Positions 14,250 through 20,852 of a stretch of 36,953 bases of DNA are shown here, piece by piece. Source of the stretch: a virus; IMG/VR virus record IMGVR_UViG_3300037847_005284, positions 1 to 36,953 of that record. One strand, written 5' to 3'. The first letter of the stretch is position 1; each line of letters begins with the position of its first letter. The notes beneath the pieces were generated by a model. It searched no databases and was not told the origin of the DNA. It saw nothing but the letters and a program-made list of their open reading frames with translations. A program made the position numbers and the translations under genes.

Positions 14250-15512
14250 TTAGACTAATGCCGTGGCGGGGACACCTTTGACAAAAATCTCATCAGTCAC
14301 ACGTTGTAAACGTTTGATGATGTTTGCACCGTGATTGCGATGCACTGGAATTGTCACAAATCCTGTTGGTTTGTTGTAAAATGCCCATTGCTGTGGTTGT
14401 AACTCACCTGACTGAAGTCTCTGAGCATCATCACGATCGAGACGGATAACTCTCCCGATTGTTTGTGCCATCTCAACAACGTTGAGATTTCTGAGTAGAA
14501 TGCAATGAGTTAATCCTGGAACATTGATCCCTTCACTCAAAATAGAATAGTGAAACAATACAAACTTGCGTCCCTTCTCTTTGCCCCACTCGGTGAGAGT
14601 ATTGAAGAATACTTCGCGGGATACTTTAGTGCGGTTGACATATGCACCAAATTTAGAGGTGACATGCATCACATCGTAACCACGCTCTGATAACTCATGA
14701 ATCAAATCTGTATGACCTAGGATATTACCAAGGATGCGAGAAGAGGGGACAGCAACTAACACTTTCGCCGCGTGTGTCTCATCTAGATTGTCGATGATAT
14801 CCTGCACGGTGTTACTGTGGACCATGTGAGGATTCTTTCTATCAACTGTGTGATCTGTTTCAAAAGGGACAATAGTGGGCGGAAGAATGTGACCGCCTTC
14901 GATCAATTCAGGTGCGGGGACATTCTCAAGAATAGGACCAAAGATAGCACGGTTATTCATGCCACGGTCATGCTTATTTGAAATGCGTGGTGTAGCAGTG
15001 AAGAAATACTTTTTAGTAGCAATGTCACTCATAGCAGCAACACTCACAAAAAAGTGCTTAGTGCATCCGTTATGTGCTTCATCAAAATAGATTGCATCTA
15101 CATCGATACCACTATCAACAACGCGGCGCAATGAGTGATAAGTTGTGAAGATAATGCAAGACTCATTGGCAGCACGCGCAGTGTCATTGAATAAAGCAAG
15201 TTTGTGTGACTTAGTTGTGCTGAAATGGTGTGTTTCACCAGAGTGGCAATGCGCGACATGTGTCCATGTTGCGGGGATAATGCTCATAAACTCATCGCTG
15301 AGTTGATTAGCAAGAAGAATGCGCGGCGCAACAACAACAATAGTGCGCGGGGCATCGTTAAGCAATGCGCGGCAATGCTCGATCATGATAATAGTCTTGC
15401 CACCACCAGTGGGGACAATGATTTGACCATGATCAGCGCCATTCATTGCAGCAAGTGAGCGGGATTGATGAGGGCGGAGAGTGATGGTCAAAATGCGTTT
15501 CTGTCGATGCAT
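14250..15512 (-). CDS. SF2 DEAD/DEAH-family helicase
   Basis: A 420-residue superfamily-2 helicase with motifs in order: Q-like LRPHQ (12-16), Walker A PTGGGKT (34-40), Walker B/II DEAH (144-147), III TATP (172-175), and VI QTIGRVIR (350-357). It resembles the Res/UvsW-type ATP-dependent DNA or RNA translocases of phages and restriction systems, without extra nuclease or methylase domains. It could act in recombination, replication restart or remodelling of host nucleic acid; T4-like phages often encode a separate UvsW. A TATAAT box lies 2 bp before the ATG at 15512 and a terminator just upstream, so the mRNA may be nearly leaderless. Starting at the next Met (residue 23) would delete the Q-like motif, so I keep 15512. 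Confidence 0.88.
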   Translation of the reverse strand: MHRQKRILTITLRPHQSRSLAAMNGADHGQIIVPTGGGKTIIMIEHCRALLNDAPRTIVVVAPRILLANQLSDEFMSIIPATWTHVAHCHSGETHHFSTTKSHKLALFNDTARAANESCIIFTTYHSLRRVVDSGIDVDAIYFDEAHNGCTKHFFVSVAAMSDIATKKYFFTATPRISNKHDRGMNNRAIFGPILENVPAPELIEGGHILPPTIVPFETDHTVDRKNPHMVHSNTVQDIIDNLDETHAAKVLVAVPSSRILGNILGHTDLIHELSERGYDVMHVTSKFGAYVNRTKVSREVFFNTLTEWGKEKGRKFVLFHYSILSEGINVPGLTHCILLRNLNVVEMAQTIGRVIRLDRDDAQRLQSGELQPQQWAFYNKPTGFVTIPVHRNHGANIIKRLQRVTDEIFVKGVPATALV

Positions 15513-15514
15513 CT

Positions 15515-15558
15515 ATTATACACATAAAAAAGCACCCTTGACAGGGTGCCTTGTGACA
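15515..15558 (-). promoter_or_regulatory. Accessory promoter H (helicase)
   Basis: Minus-strand TATAAT (15515-15520), with TGTCACA (15552-15558) 31 bp upstream, a variant of the GTGTCACA block of promoter C. The intervening DNA contains the terminator 15526-15549. The -10 is so near the ATG that transcription would begin at or inside the start codon. Confidence 0.4.
15526..15549 (-). terminator. Rho-independent terminator
   Basis: Minus-strand hairpin GCACCC / GGGTGC (15532-15537 with 15544-15549), 6-nt loop TGTCAA, immediately followed by six T. A textbook intrinsic terminator that ends the transcript of the small-gene group 16139-15564 before the helicase. Confidence 0.85.
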
Positions 15559-15563
15559 GTTAA

Positions 15564-15719
15564 TCAATCGGACAACGGTCCACGCGGTGTCCTAACAACT
15601 TTCTCGTTGTTAATAACATCCTGTAAATATGGACTCAATTTCTTATCTGAAGTCTTTGCAGGTTTCGTCGTATCCTGCTCCGATGGGGACGGATTTGCAG
15701 AGTCTTTGGAGTTTGGCAT
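15564..15719 (-). CDS. Small Ser/Pro/Lys-rich protein overlapping a membrane protein gene
   Basis: A 51-residue frame: MPNSKDSANPSPSEQDTTKP, AKTSDKKLSPYLQDVINNEK, VVRTPRGPLSD. The N-terminal half is low-complexity and probably disordered; the end looks like a short helix plus tail. Its first 77 bp overlap, in another frame, the 3' part of the small membrane protein gene 15643-15804, so one DNA stretch appears to encode both. It stops 14 bp before the terminator. Function unknown; the 'membrane protein with embedded second frame' layout recalls spanin pairs, but no lipobox is seen here. Confidence 0.55.
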   Translation of the reverse strand: MPNSKDSANPSPSEQDTTKPAKTSDKKLSPYLQDVINNEKVVRTPRGPLSD

Positions 15720-15804
15720 CTTGAATCTTTGAAATTGTGTTGATAGCAGAGATCCCTATATTTGTGCCTATGATGAGCACGAGAGCGGCAAGAAATAGTC
15801 TCAC
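15643..15804 (-). CDS. Small membrane/signal-anchor protein, GTG start
   Basis: A 53-residue frame starting GTG at 15804, whose GTGA overlaps the stop of the upstream gene; GGAGG lies 7 bp before it. The N-terminus (MRLFLAALVLIIGTNIGISA) is a hydrophobic segment, either a signal peptide or one transmembrane helix, followed by a charged segment with two Cys (RLCKSVPIGAGYDETCKDF). The Cys pair could form a disulphide in the periplasm. Strong ribosome site, coupling and hydrophobic pattern support reality. A spanin-like, holin-like or superinfection-exclusion role is possible but unproven. Confidence 0.62.
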   Translation of the reverse strand: MRLFLAALVLIIGTNIGISAINTISKIQDAKLQRLCKSVPIGAGYDETCKDFR

Positions 15805-16139
15805 TTCATTGCCTCCAGTGCGTTGCGATGTTGGTCATTAAATATCGCTTGAGATACTGGTTGATTGATGTATTCAAAAATGAATTGCTTACACTCGTCA
15901 ATAGTATCAAATGAGCATATGTAAGGGAAATGATAGATTAGCACATTGTCCGCTGTATATTGCTGACGACGTGCATTTACTCGGTATTTGTTACCTTCTG
16001 CCATATTTTCAGTGATCTGAAACGCTGGCACTTTTTGACCTGCATCATTATAAATGCAGTCATATTGGATGAATACCTCTTCACAAAAGAGGATAGAATT
16101 AGCGATCTTGGTGGAATCAATGTCGATAGTCTCAGTCAT
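15801..16139 (-). CDS. Hypothetical protein (112 aa)
   Basis: MTETIDIDSTKIANSILFCEE..., EDVFIQYDCIYND-like strands, KYRVNARRQQYTADNVLIYH, FPYICSFDTIDECKQFIFEYI, ending ALEAMK. The pattern suggests a small beta sheet with a C-terminal helix (DECKQFIFEYINQPVSQAIF). It begins 21 bp after the preceding stop and ends in the GTGA overlap with the membrane protein. No family recognised. Confidence 0.72.
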   Translation of the reverse strand: MTETIDIDSTKIANSILFCEEVFIQYDCIYNDAGQKVPAFQITENMAEGNKYRVNARRQQYTADNVLIYHFPYICSFDTIDECKQFIFEYINQPVSQAIFNDQHRNALEAMK

Positions 16140-16160
16140 GATAATTCAGTGTAATAGATT

Positions 16161-16355
16161 TCAGGAAAAATAGCAAGAATCCTGTGCTTCCTGATAGACA
16201 TCATAAAAGAGGTCAAATGCCTTCTCATCGTGTGCAAAGGGGCGAGACTGGTCACAAACCCAGTCATATGCCATATCCAGATCAACGTCGTTGACGAGCA
16301 GGAAAGCGGGCAGGGCATCCAGTGCCTGCAGGAAAGAAGAATCGGTGAGAAGCAT
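16161..16355 (-). CDS. Small acidic hypothetical protein (64 aa)
   Basis: MLLTDSSFLQALDALPAFLL, VNDVDLDMAYDWVCDQSRPF..., ending EAQDSCYFS. Acidic, helical, two Cys. I prefer ATG 16355 over ATG 16370 because a TATAAT box ends only 6 bp before 16370, so the transcript would start at about that codon; from 16355 the leader is ACAAACAAAACC, like those of the other accessory genes. Function unknown. Confidence 0.65.
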   Translation of the reverse strand: MLLTDSSFLQALDALPAFLLVNDVDLDMAYDWVCDQSRPFAHDEKAFDLFYDVYQEAQDSCYFS

Positions 16356-16376
16356 GGTTTTGTTTGTCATGTGCCC

Positions 16377-16421
16377 ATTATAAGCATAGATGGGCAGGGA
16401 TTGCTATCGACGTTGTGCCAC
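16377..16421 (-). promoter_or_regulatory. Accessory promoter E
   Basis: Minus-strand TATAAT (16377-16382) with GTGGCACA (16414-16421) 31 bp upstream. No palindrome partner and no -35 consensus. It supports the reading that the distal GTGGCACA block is the conserved part of this promoter class. Confidence 0.55.
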
Positions 16422-16425
16422 TGTG

Positions 16426-16608
16426 TCAGGTGTCTGAGAGCAGGTCATCTGGGTGACATGTTGCTTTCGCATATTGCCGCCTTAATTCATACTTAACCCT
16501 ATTAAGGTGTTGTTGTAAGTATTTTGTATAATCTAGTGCCTTAATGATGACCTCTAGATTATCGACATGTTGCAATGCCATTTTAATTTCGGCAGCGGTA
16601 TTACTCAT
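16426..16608 (-). CDS. Small basic helical protein (60 aa)
   Basis: MSNTAAEIKMALQHVDNLEV, IIKALDYTKYLQQHLNRVKY, ELRRQYAKATCHPDDLLSDT: one long helix or helical hairpin, net basic in the middle. Overlaps the upstream stop by one base (TAATG), so it is translated with the two genes before it. Possible coiled-coil dimer. Function unknown. Confidence 0.7.
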   Translation of the reverse strand: MSNTAAEIKMALQHVDNLEVIIKALDYTKYLQQHLNRVKYELRRQYAKATCHPDDLLSDT

Positions 16609-16805
16609 TAACTAAGTGTGCAATTTGGAATGAAAATAAACTCATAGGCACCATCCATAGGATCGCGACCATCAACAACCCACTCATTATAAATGCTAGT
16701 TGCATCCTCACGGCGGTCATCCTCAATGCATTGTTTCATAGCATCGAGAAGTGAATCTCCCATATTATCTAGGGATGTTTCTTTCTCATTGATGTCGTAA
16801 TTCAT
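16608..16805 (-). CDS. Small acidic hypothetical protein (65 aa)
   Basis: MNYDINEKETSLDNMGDSLL, DAMKQCIEDDRREDATSIYN, EWVVDGRDPMDGAYEFIFIP..., ending NCTLS. Helical N-terminal half, then strands. ATGA overlap with the upstream gene (16802-16805) and TAATG overlap downstream support translation. Function unknown. Confidence 0.7.
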   Translation of the reverse strand: MNYDINEKETSLDNMGDSLLDAMKQCIEDDRREDATSIYNEWVVDGRDPMDGAYEFIFIPNCTLS

Positions 16806-17041
16806 TTGATGTAAGAATTGGGTTGACTGTAATACTCTACAACTTCATCGTAGAGTGATTTAGGAGAGGGATCCAGATCCCTCAATGTTTGCTCACCGTA
16901 ATTCTCTACGATCTCATCGCGTAGATCATCATCGGTTGAGTCAGAATATCCATCTAGCAATAAATCATATGCTAGTTGATAGATTGAATCGCTGTCCATG
17001 TTGTCCAGTTGGTGTTGAATGTAGCGATCGCGTAAACTCAT
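16802..17041 (-). CDS. Acidic hypothetical protein (79 aa)
   Basis: MSLRDRYIQHQLDNMDSDSI, YQLAYDLLLDGYSDSTDDDL, RDEIVENYGEQTLRDLD..., ending QPNSYIK. Strongly acidic helical protein; the arrangement 'D-S-I-Y-Q-L-A-Y-D ... D-D-D-L-R-D-E-I' looks like paired short helices. Overlaps the upstream TM protein by ATGA (17038-17041). Function unknown; host-takeover or inhibitor roles are common for such proteins but not shown. Confidence 0.7.
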   Translation of the reverse strand: MSLRDRYIQHQLDNMDSDSIYQLAYDLLLDGYSDSTDDDLRDEIVENYGEQTLRDLDPSPKSLYDEVVEYYSQPNSYIK

Positions 17042-17166
17042 TTTCTCAGTGGTGAATTGTAGTAACGTGTGAATGCAGTATACAGAATAATGAGAGTTGA
17101 TGCAACTCCAATAAATCCAATTACTGTGACTGCATCACCAGTGAAGTTGAAAGTGTCAGGTGTCAT
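17038..17166 (-). CDS. Single-pass membrane micro-protein (42 aa)
   Basis: MTPDTFNFTGDAVTVIGFIG, VASTLIILYTAFTRYYNSPL, RK. A hydrophobic stretch of about 18-20 residues (VTVIGFIGVASTLIILYTAF) is followed by a positive tail (TRYYNSPLRK), typical of an N-out/C-in single transmembrane protein. Both ends overlap neighbours as ATGA (17163-17166 and 17038-17041). No family recognised; accessory membrane subunits, lysis modulators or exclusion proteins would all fit. Confidence 0.68.
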   Translation of the reverse strand: MTPDTFNFTGDAVTVIGFIGVASTLIILYTAFTRYYNSPLRK

Positions 17167-17246
17167 CGATAAACTGCTTTGAAGAATAAAATAATACCAC
17201 CAACAAATAAAATGCCAGTGATAGCAAGACTAAACTCTGTGGACAT
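17163..17246 (-). CDS. Single-pass membrane micro-protein (27 aa)
   Basis: MSTEFSLAITGILFVGGIIL, FFKAVYR: an almost entirely hydrophobic 27-residue peptide with a GG pair in the helix and a basic end. Its ATG overlaps the upstream stop (TGATG) and its stop overlaps the next ATG (ATGA), so it is in a fully coupled chain. Size and composition resemble small subunits of membrane complexes, such as small photosystem or cytochrome subunits, or a phage membrane peptide; the sequence alone cannot decide. Confidence 0.62.
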   Translation of the reverse strand: MSTEFSLAITGILFVGGIILFFKAVYR

Positions 17247-17518
17247 CAGCAGAAGCAGGGAGTGTAAGAATCGGGGCACTTATCGGTATTGAAGTCAGTA
17301 ACCTCAGCACCGTTGTTGATACGCTCAGCAACCTCATTAGCATAGGTTGATGCAGTAACAACAGAATAAGATTTCTGATCATTGCCATAATCAGAGGGGA
17401 AAGTCACACGCTTGATGAATCGCTTGACAACAACTTTCATACCTTTGATGTCACATGCCTCGGCAATAAATGCCTCAGGGAAGAAATCAACAATACAGAT
17501 GGAGTTGGTGAGTTGCAT
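17246..17518 (-). CDS. Hypothetical protein (90 aa), first gene of the 17518-16426 operon
   Basis: I start at ATG 17518 (MQLTNSICIVDFFPEAFIAE...). An upstream in-frame ATG at 17590 would place a TATATT -10 box inside the gene. The protein looks like an alpha/beta domain: a strand with Cys (ICIVDFF), a helix, a basic strand (KVVVKRFIKRVTF), then a helix (STYANEVAERINNG) and a Cys-containing end (CPDSYTPCFC). Five Cys in 90 residues suggest metal binding or disulphides. It opens a six-gene overlapping operon ending at 16426. Confidence 0.72.
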   Translation of the reverse strand: MQLTNSICIVDFFPEAFIAEACDIKGMKVVVKRFIKRVTFPSDYGNDQKSYSVVTASTYANEVAERINNGAEVTDFNTDKCPDSYTPCFC

Positions 17519-17540
17519 GGTGCGTTGCTTTGACTCTTTT

Positions 17541-17595
17541 AATATACAGGAGATTGGTGCCTGTGGGGAGAATGGTGGACAGTGTGTCAACTGTC
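17541..17595 (-). promoter_or_regulatory. Accessory promoter F (second upstream-block type)
   Basis: Minus-strand TATATT (17541-17546), no -35 at 17 bp, and TGTCCA (17576-17581) 29 bp upstream. Further upstream is GACAGTTGACAC-ACTGTC (to 17595), a 6-bp inverted repeat. The same TGACAGTT...TGTCCA block stands 29 bp before the TATATT of promoter G at 22606, so these two form a second class with identical spacing to the GTGGCACA class. TTGACA at 17585-17590 is too far from the -10 to be its -35. Confidence 0.55.
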
Positions 17596-17758
17596 AGAAG
17601 ACCTTGGTCCAGCGGGTGTGCTGTGATTTGGTGATAACACCAGAGTGCAATGCATTGTCACATACATTACAAAATACTTGCCATTTCTCTACTCGATTGA
17701 GATTGTGTTTAGAAGCAGATTCAGAGATGATGTGAAGAATTTGGCGCTTAGTCATCAT
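17594..17758 (-). CDS. Small Cys-containing basic protein (54 aa)
   Basis: MMTKRQILHIISESASKHNL, NRVEKWQVFCNVCDNALHSG, VITKSQHTRWTKVF. Basic, with C-x-x-C (FCNVC) and several His, which could bind zinc. The start is one of two adjacent ATGs (17758 or 17755), 4 bp after the upstream stop. Its stop codon lies in the upstream block of promoter F. Function unknown. Confidence 0.62.
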   Translation of the reverse strand: MMTKRQILHIISESASKHNLNRVEKWQVFCNVCDNALHSGVITKSQHTRWTKVF

Positions 17759-17762
17759 TCAA

Positions 17763-17957
17763 TCAAAAAGGGTTGGTCCAGTTGTCGTATTGATAATCAC
17801 TGATCTCACCACACTTGCAGAGCATATCAGTGAAGTTATTCCAGTCTTCACGCTTTGCAATAGTGTCACCACGCAATGATGGATTCTGCATTGTTGCAAC
17901 TTTCCAGTTGTAACGGAATTGCTCTAGGACCTGTGCTTTTGTGTAGTGACGACGCAT
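17763..17957 (-). CDS. Small basic hypothetical protein (64 aa)
   Basis: From ATG 17957: MRRHYTKAQVLEQFRYNWKV..., then NPSLRGDTIAKREDWNNFTD, MLCKCGEISDYQYDNWTNPF. 'DTIAKREDWNNFTDMLCKCGEISDYQYDNWTNPF' (spread over ~34 residues) has the feel of a small conserved phage protein with C-x-C. An ATG at 17987 is in frame, but a TATGAT box (17979-17984) and an A-rich leader lie between it and 17957, so I take the downstream start. Function unknown. Confidence 0.65.
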   Translation of the reverse strand: MRRHYTKAQVLEQFRYNWKVATMQNPSLRGDTIAKREDWNNFTDMLCKCGEISDYQYDNWTNPF

Positions 17958-17978
17958 GTGCTTTGTTTGATTTCCTAT

Positions 17979-17984
17979 ATCATA
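17979..17984 (-). promoter_or_regulatory. Weak -10 box (TATGAT)
   Basis: Minus-strand TATGAT followed by an A-rich leader (GGAAATCAAACAAAGCAC) to ATG 17957. No -35 and no clear copy of the 29-31 bp upstream block, so it is a weak member of the accessory class or just a fortuitous match just inside the end of the restriction-modification operon. Confidence 0.3.
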
Positions 17985-17990
17985 CACGAG

Positions 17991-18539
17991 TCAGCGCCGT
18001 CCGCCATCAATAGCAGTCAGTTGTGTGATTGGCACACTAGGGTAGACTGCTCCTAGACTCACACGATAACCGCTCTCAGGTCCCTCACCACGATGCACCA
18101 GTGCTGAGTTGAATATAATTAAACGACCTAATTTCCACTCTACAGTTTCATTTTCAAATACAGTATTGCCACTGTTACCATGACCCATGTAGATAACACT
18201 CAAATAATTATCACTATCAGCATCAGTATGGTCACATCCTGATTGTGATGGGAGTTGAGCATTTAATAGCACACGATGACAATGACCGACGGTCCAGTCT
18301 TTGCATAGATCATTATACATGCAGTGATTAAAATACTCTATCCACCACCACGGTGGCATATCAATAAATTGATCATTTAATACTATTTGAGATCCAAAGA
18401 ATCGTGCTTTCTCGAAATCTGCATATGGTGAGTTGTTATACCTAACAGGCATCATCTCCAGATCTCTTGAGATATGCTTCACCATCCATGATGGAAAGTA
18501 ATCATCAATTACTGTTATCTTTTCCTTGGGATGCATCAT
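17991..18539 (-). CDS. 2OG-Fe(II) oxygenase (prolyl-hydroxylase-like)
   Basis: A 182-residue protein with His-x-Asp in GCDHTDADSDNYLSVIYM (His104, Asp106), a distal His in LIIFNSALVHRGEG (His149) and the 2OG-binding Arg in GYRVSLGAVY (Arg159), the order of P4H-type Fe(II)/2-oxoglutarate oxygenases. It is the last gene of the restriction-modification operon and overlaps the preceding gene by 35 bp. Substrate unknown; nucleic acid is a possibility given the neighbours, but the HxD...H...R scheme is also used on proteins and small molecules. Confidence 0.82.
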   Translation of the reverse strand: MMHPKEKITVIDDYFPSWMVKHISRDLEMMPVRYNNSPYADFEKARFFGSQIVLNDQFIDMPPWWWIEYFNHCMYNDLCKDWTVGHCHRVLLNAQLPSQSGCDHTDADSDNYLSVIYMGHGNSGNTVFENETVEWKLGRLIIFNSALVHRGEGPESGYRVSLGAVYPSVPITQLTAIDGGRR

Positions 18540-18708
18540 ATGCTGAGTCCAATAATTCTTTTAATTCAGTGCATTTCTCAATGCGCTCACTAATACTATC
18601 TTCAAGTGATTCACCATCTAGTGTGGTGTCACCATATCGTTGCATCATTGCTTTTAATTCTGCAAGTGCCTTGGCGACTTTCTCGCCTTCTGCTCTACCA
18701 TCTTTCAT
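18505..18708 (-). CDS. Small charged helical protein (67 aa)
   Basis: MKDGRAEGEKVAKALAELKA, MMQRYGDTTLDGESLEDSIS, ERIEKCTELKELLDSAYDAS, QGKDNSN. Two amphipathic helices separated by a Gly/Asp loop, a likely coiled-coil hairpin. The start overlaps the methyltransferase stop as ATGA (18705-18708). It might be an accessory or control subunit of the modification operon, but it has no DNA-binding HTH, so it is not an obvious C protein. Confidence 0.65.
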   Translation of the reverse strand: MKDGRAEGEKVAKALAELKAMMQRYGDTTLDGESLEDSISERIEKCTELKELLDSAYDASQGKDNSN

Positions 18709-19595
18709 TTTAATAGATCCAATAGTGTTGACTTATCAACAGTCACTGTTTCTGATACTTCACTGACTCTTTTATGTATCAATGCATCATAATCATCATG
18801 CAATTCACATCCGAGATAGTCACGTTTGAGTGATTTGGCGACTGCTGCTGTGGTGCCTGATCCCATGAATGGGTCAAGAATAATATCACCTTCCTCACTA
18901 CCTGCGAGGATTGTAGGGATAATCAATTCACTAGGATATACTGCAAAGTGAGCACCTTTATAAGGTTTAGTCTTCACCTCCCACACTGATTTCCTGCGCT
19001 TTAATTGATTACCATCAACAGTAGGCACCTTAATACTATTTACATCAAAATAATAGTTTTGACTCTTACTTAGTAAGAAAATATACTCATGTGATTTAGT
19101 GCATCTATCCCTGACACTTTCGGGCATTGGATTAGGTTTAGACCAAATAATATCTTGCCTAAGATACCATCCATCCTTACGCAATGCGAATGCCAACATC
19201 CATGGGATGCCAATTAGATCCTTTTCTTTATATCCTTTAAGTTTATTACCTCTTCTTGGATTCTTTCCCTGCGGTAGATCCTGATTAGTTGTTGCTACTG
19301 ATTGTTTAGGCAATGCCTGTCCCTTACCACCACGATAGTTGTAATAACTATCACCGATATTAACCCATAGAGTGCCATCATCAGTCAGGCAATCGCGGAC
19401 ACCACGAAATACCTCGACCAACTGGTCAATAAACTCTTCAGGTGACTCTTCTAGACCTATTTGATCATCTTCCTTACCATAATCGCGTAGACCATAGTAA
19501 GGCGGGGATGTCACACACATCCGTGCCTTATCACCAGATTGTGCAATCTGTTGGAGAGTCTGACGACAATCACCATATAATACAGTATTTCTCAA
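18705..19595 (-). CDS. Type II DNA methyltransferase (beta-class, amino-MTase), partner of the MvaI/BcnI-like enzyme
   Basis: A 296-residue amino-methyltransferase: motif IV TSPPYYGLRDY (residues 29-39) comes before the SAM-binding motif I DPFMGSGTT (241-249), the beta-class order. TSPPY is typical of N4-cytosine enzymes but also occurs in N6-adenine ones. It transfers a methyl group from SAM to the restriction site. Its ATG overlaps the restriction-enzyme stop by four bases, so the two are co-translated, and MvaI/BcnI-family endonucleases usually pair with m4C methyltransferases of this type. Recognition sequence cannot be read from the protein. Confidence 0.9.
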   Translation of the reverse strand: MRNTVLYGDCRQTLQQIAQSGDKARMCVTSPPYYGLRDYGKEDDQIGLEESPEEFIDQLVEVFRGVRDCLTDDGTLWVNIGDSYYNYRGGKGQALPKQSVATTNQDLPQGKNPRRGNKLKGYKEKDLIGIPWMLAFALRKDGWYLRQDIIWSKPNPMPESVRDRCTKSHEYIFLLSKSQNYYFDVNSIKVPTVDGNQLKRRKSVWEVKTKPYKGAHFAVYPSELIIPTILAGSEEGDIILDPFMGSGTTAAVAKSLKRDYLGCELHDDYDALIHKRVSEVSETVTVDKSTLLDLLK

Positions 19596-20287
19596 ATCTC
19601 CTCCTTTGTGAATAACTCTTCCATTTTACCATGATTTACACGAAATGCAGTGCCACGGTTACGGATGCCTATTTGACCATTTTTCAGGGTCTTCCAGGAA
19701 TACATACGAGTTTCAATAATTACATGACCATTTTCAATAGCAGTGCGGACCTTATTCTTATCTCCATTAACATAACGATGTGCTTCATTATAATGGAAAT
19801 ACTCTACACCATCACGTTTTTTAACGTCAGCAATCACCTTAATACATGCAGGGAACTTGTTAGCAAATTCACTGATAACCAACTCCCATGACCATTTAAC
19901 GATGATAGTATCACCATGCATGACTGCAACGTGGTCATCAGTGGTCTTAATGTATAGACCATGCTTATTAGGTTTCAGAGTGATTGTCATTTGTGCTGAG
20001 GTCTCATCAACATATTTGGTATGTTGGAAACCATAGGTTTTAATGTAATCTCTTTGAGATACTACCCACTCACCCTCTTTATTGAGTAGAGTTTGTTTCC
20101 CTCCCTTACCTCTTCGTGCTGTCTTTAATTCATTGCCCTCAATATCTGGTCCTGCAATGTTATTCTCTTGCAATCCCAATTCTTGCTCAAAGGTGTGACC
20201 TACACCAGTATCACCATCACGATGAGACTTAATAAATCCCTTTGCTTTGATGAGAGAATACTTTGATTTGAATGTTAAAAGATCCAT
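19592..20287 (-). CDS. MvaI/BcnI-family type II restriction endonuclease
   Basis: A 231-residue protein whose residues ~23-60 carry the family signature: GDTGVGHTFEQELGLQENN, then IAGPDIEGNELKTARRG. Asp48, Glu53 and Lys55 reproduce the spacing of the catalytic PD...ExK residues of MvaI (which I recall as Asp50, Glu55, Lys57), and Glu34 sits in the TFE segment. The rest is strand-rich with a YFHYNEAHRYV segment. MvaI cuts CCWGG and BcnI CCSGG as monomers; this protein is slightly shorter than MvaI. It is followed at once by its methyltransferase, a complete restriction-modification pair in a lytic-type phage genome. All catalytic residues are present, so it should be active. Confidence 0.85.
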   Translation of the reverse strand: MDLLTFKSKYSLIKAKGFIKSHRDGDTGVGHTFEQELGLQENNIAGPDIEGNELKTARRGKGGKQTLLNKEGEWVVSQRDYIKTYGFQHTKYVDETSAQMTITLKPNKHGLYIKTTDDHVAVMHGDTIIVKWSWELVISEFANKFPACIKVIADVKKRDGVEYFHYNEAHRYVNGDKNKVRTAIENGHVIIETRMYSWKTLKNGQIGIRNRGTAFRVNHGKMEELFTKEEI

Positions 20288-20490
20288 TAGATTGAGTCCT
20301 CACGGTCCATGATTTCGCGTAATCCTGTGATGATCATTGTTTGAATTTGATCCTCAGATAATCCTTTGAAGATACTATATCGTGGGTCATTCTCATCCCA
20401 CTCCACTTGAAATGTGCCGTCATCATTCTCTGTGATAGAGAGACCATCGACATCATTGAAATCCTTTGGGTTGTTGTTGTCGCTTAGCAT
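20287..20490 (-). CDS. Small acidic protein (67 aa) before the restriction gene
   Basis: MLSDNNNPKDFNDVDGLSIT, ENDDGTFQVEWDENDPRYSI, FKGLSEDQIQTMIITGLREI, MDREDSI. Beta hairpin then helix; strongly acidic. The motif 'F-x-V-E-W-D-E-N-D-P-R-Y-S-I-F-K-G-L-S-E-D-Q' is common in small cyanophage proteins of unknown function. Overlaps the restriction-enzyme ATG by one base (TAATG) and the upstream gene by 38 bp. Confidence 0.7.
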   Translation of the reverse strand: MLSDNNNPKDFNDVDGLSITENDDGTFQVEWDENDPRYSIFKGLSEDQIQTMIITGLREIMDREDSI

Positions 20491-20662
20491 CGATTACCTC
20501 AATGTGAGAAATAAAGTGTTTGTAATTCCACCATGCTGTTTGCACTTCCTCATAGGATTGCACAACTTTAACTGACTTGTCAGTGCAGTGGATTTTATAC
20601 CATTGACGATCATAAGGGGCATCACTGGTCTGTGTGAAATAAGGGGCATCATTCGATTTCAT
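20453..20662 (-). CDS. Small hypothetical protein (69 aa)
   Basis: MKSNDAPYFTQTSDAPYDRQ, WYKIHCTDKSVKVVQSYEEV, QTAWWNYKHFISHIEVIDAK, RQQQPKGFQ. The middle (YKIHC...VKVVQSYEEVQTAWW) looks like a small beta-alpha unit. It overlaps genes on both sides (14 bp and 38 bp). Function unknown. An imperfect internal repeat of 'DAPY' near the N-terminus is noted. Confidence 0.66.
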   Translation of the reverse strand: MKSNDAPYFTQTSDAPYDRQWYKIHCTDKSVKVVQSYEEVQTAWWNYKHFISHIEVIDAKRQQQPKGFQ

Positions 20663-20852
20663 AATAGTCCCAGTTGTTGTCGTTAGGATAGTCTACCCAA
20701 AACCAGAAATCAACGTTGTCAATAGCACTGAAAAACCATCGGTCAGGACGTTTGTGCTCAATATACACCAGTGATTTAGAGTTTAGATAGTTTGCGAAGA
20801 TCTCCTTCGCTTTATCACTCTTTGGAGTGACTTTGCATTTACCTCTTAACAT
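20649..20852 (-). CDS. Small aromatic-rich protein (67 aa)
   Basis: MLRGKCKVTPKSDKAKEIFA, NYLNSKSLVYIEHKRPDRWF, FSAIDNVDFWFWVDYPNDNN, WDYYEIE. Basic N-terminus, Trp/Phe/Tyr-rich acidic C-terminus; a ferredoxin-like small domain is plausible. Overlaps both neighbours (7 and 14 bp). Function unknown. Confidence 0.68.
   Translation of the reverse strand: MLRGKCKVTPKSDKAKEIFANYLNSKSLVYIEHKRPDRWFFSAIDNVDFWFWVDYPNDNNWDYYEIE

Noticed and set aside
17585-17590. Perfect TTGACA upstream of the gene at 17518
   Set aside because: It is 38 bp from the TATATT box, far outside the 16-18 bp allowed for a -35.
18505-18708. Small protein in the restriction-modification operon as a C (controller) protein
   Set aside because: No helix-turn-helix or C-box is visible; it looks like a coiled-coil hairpin.
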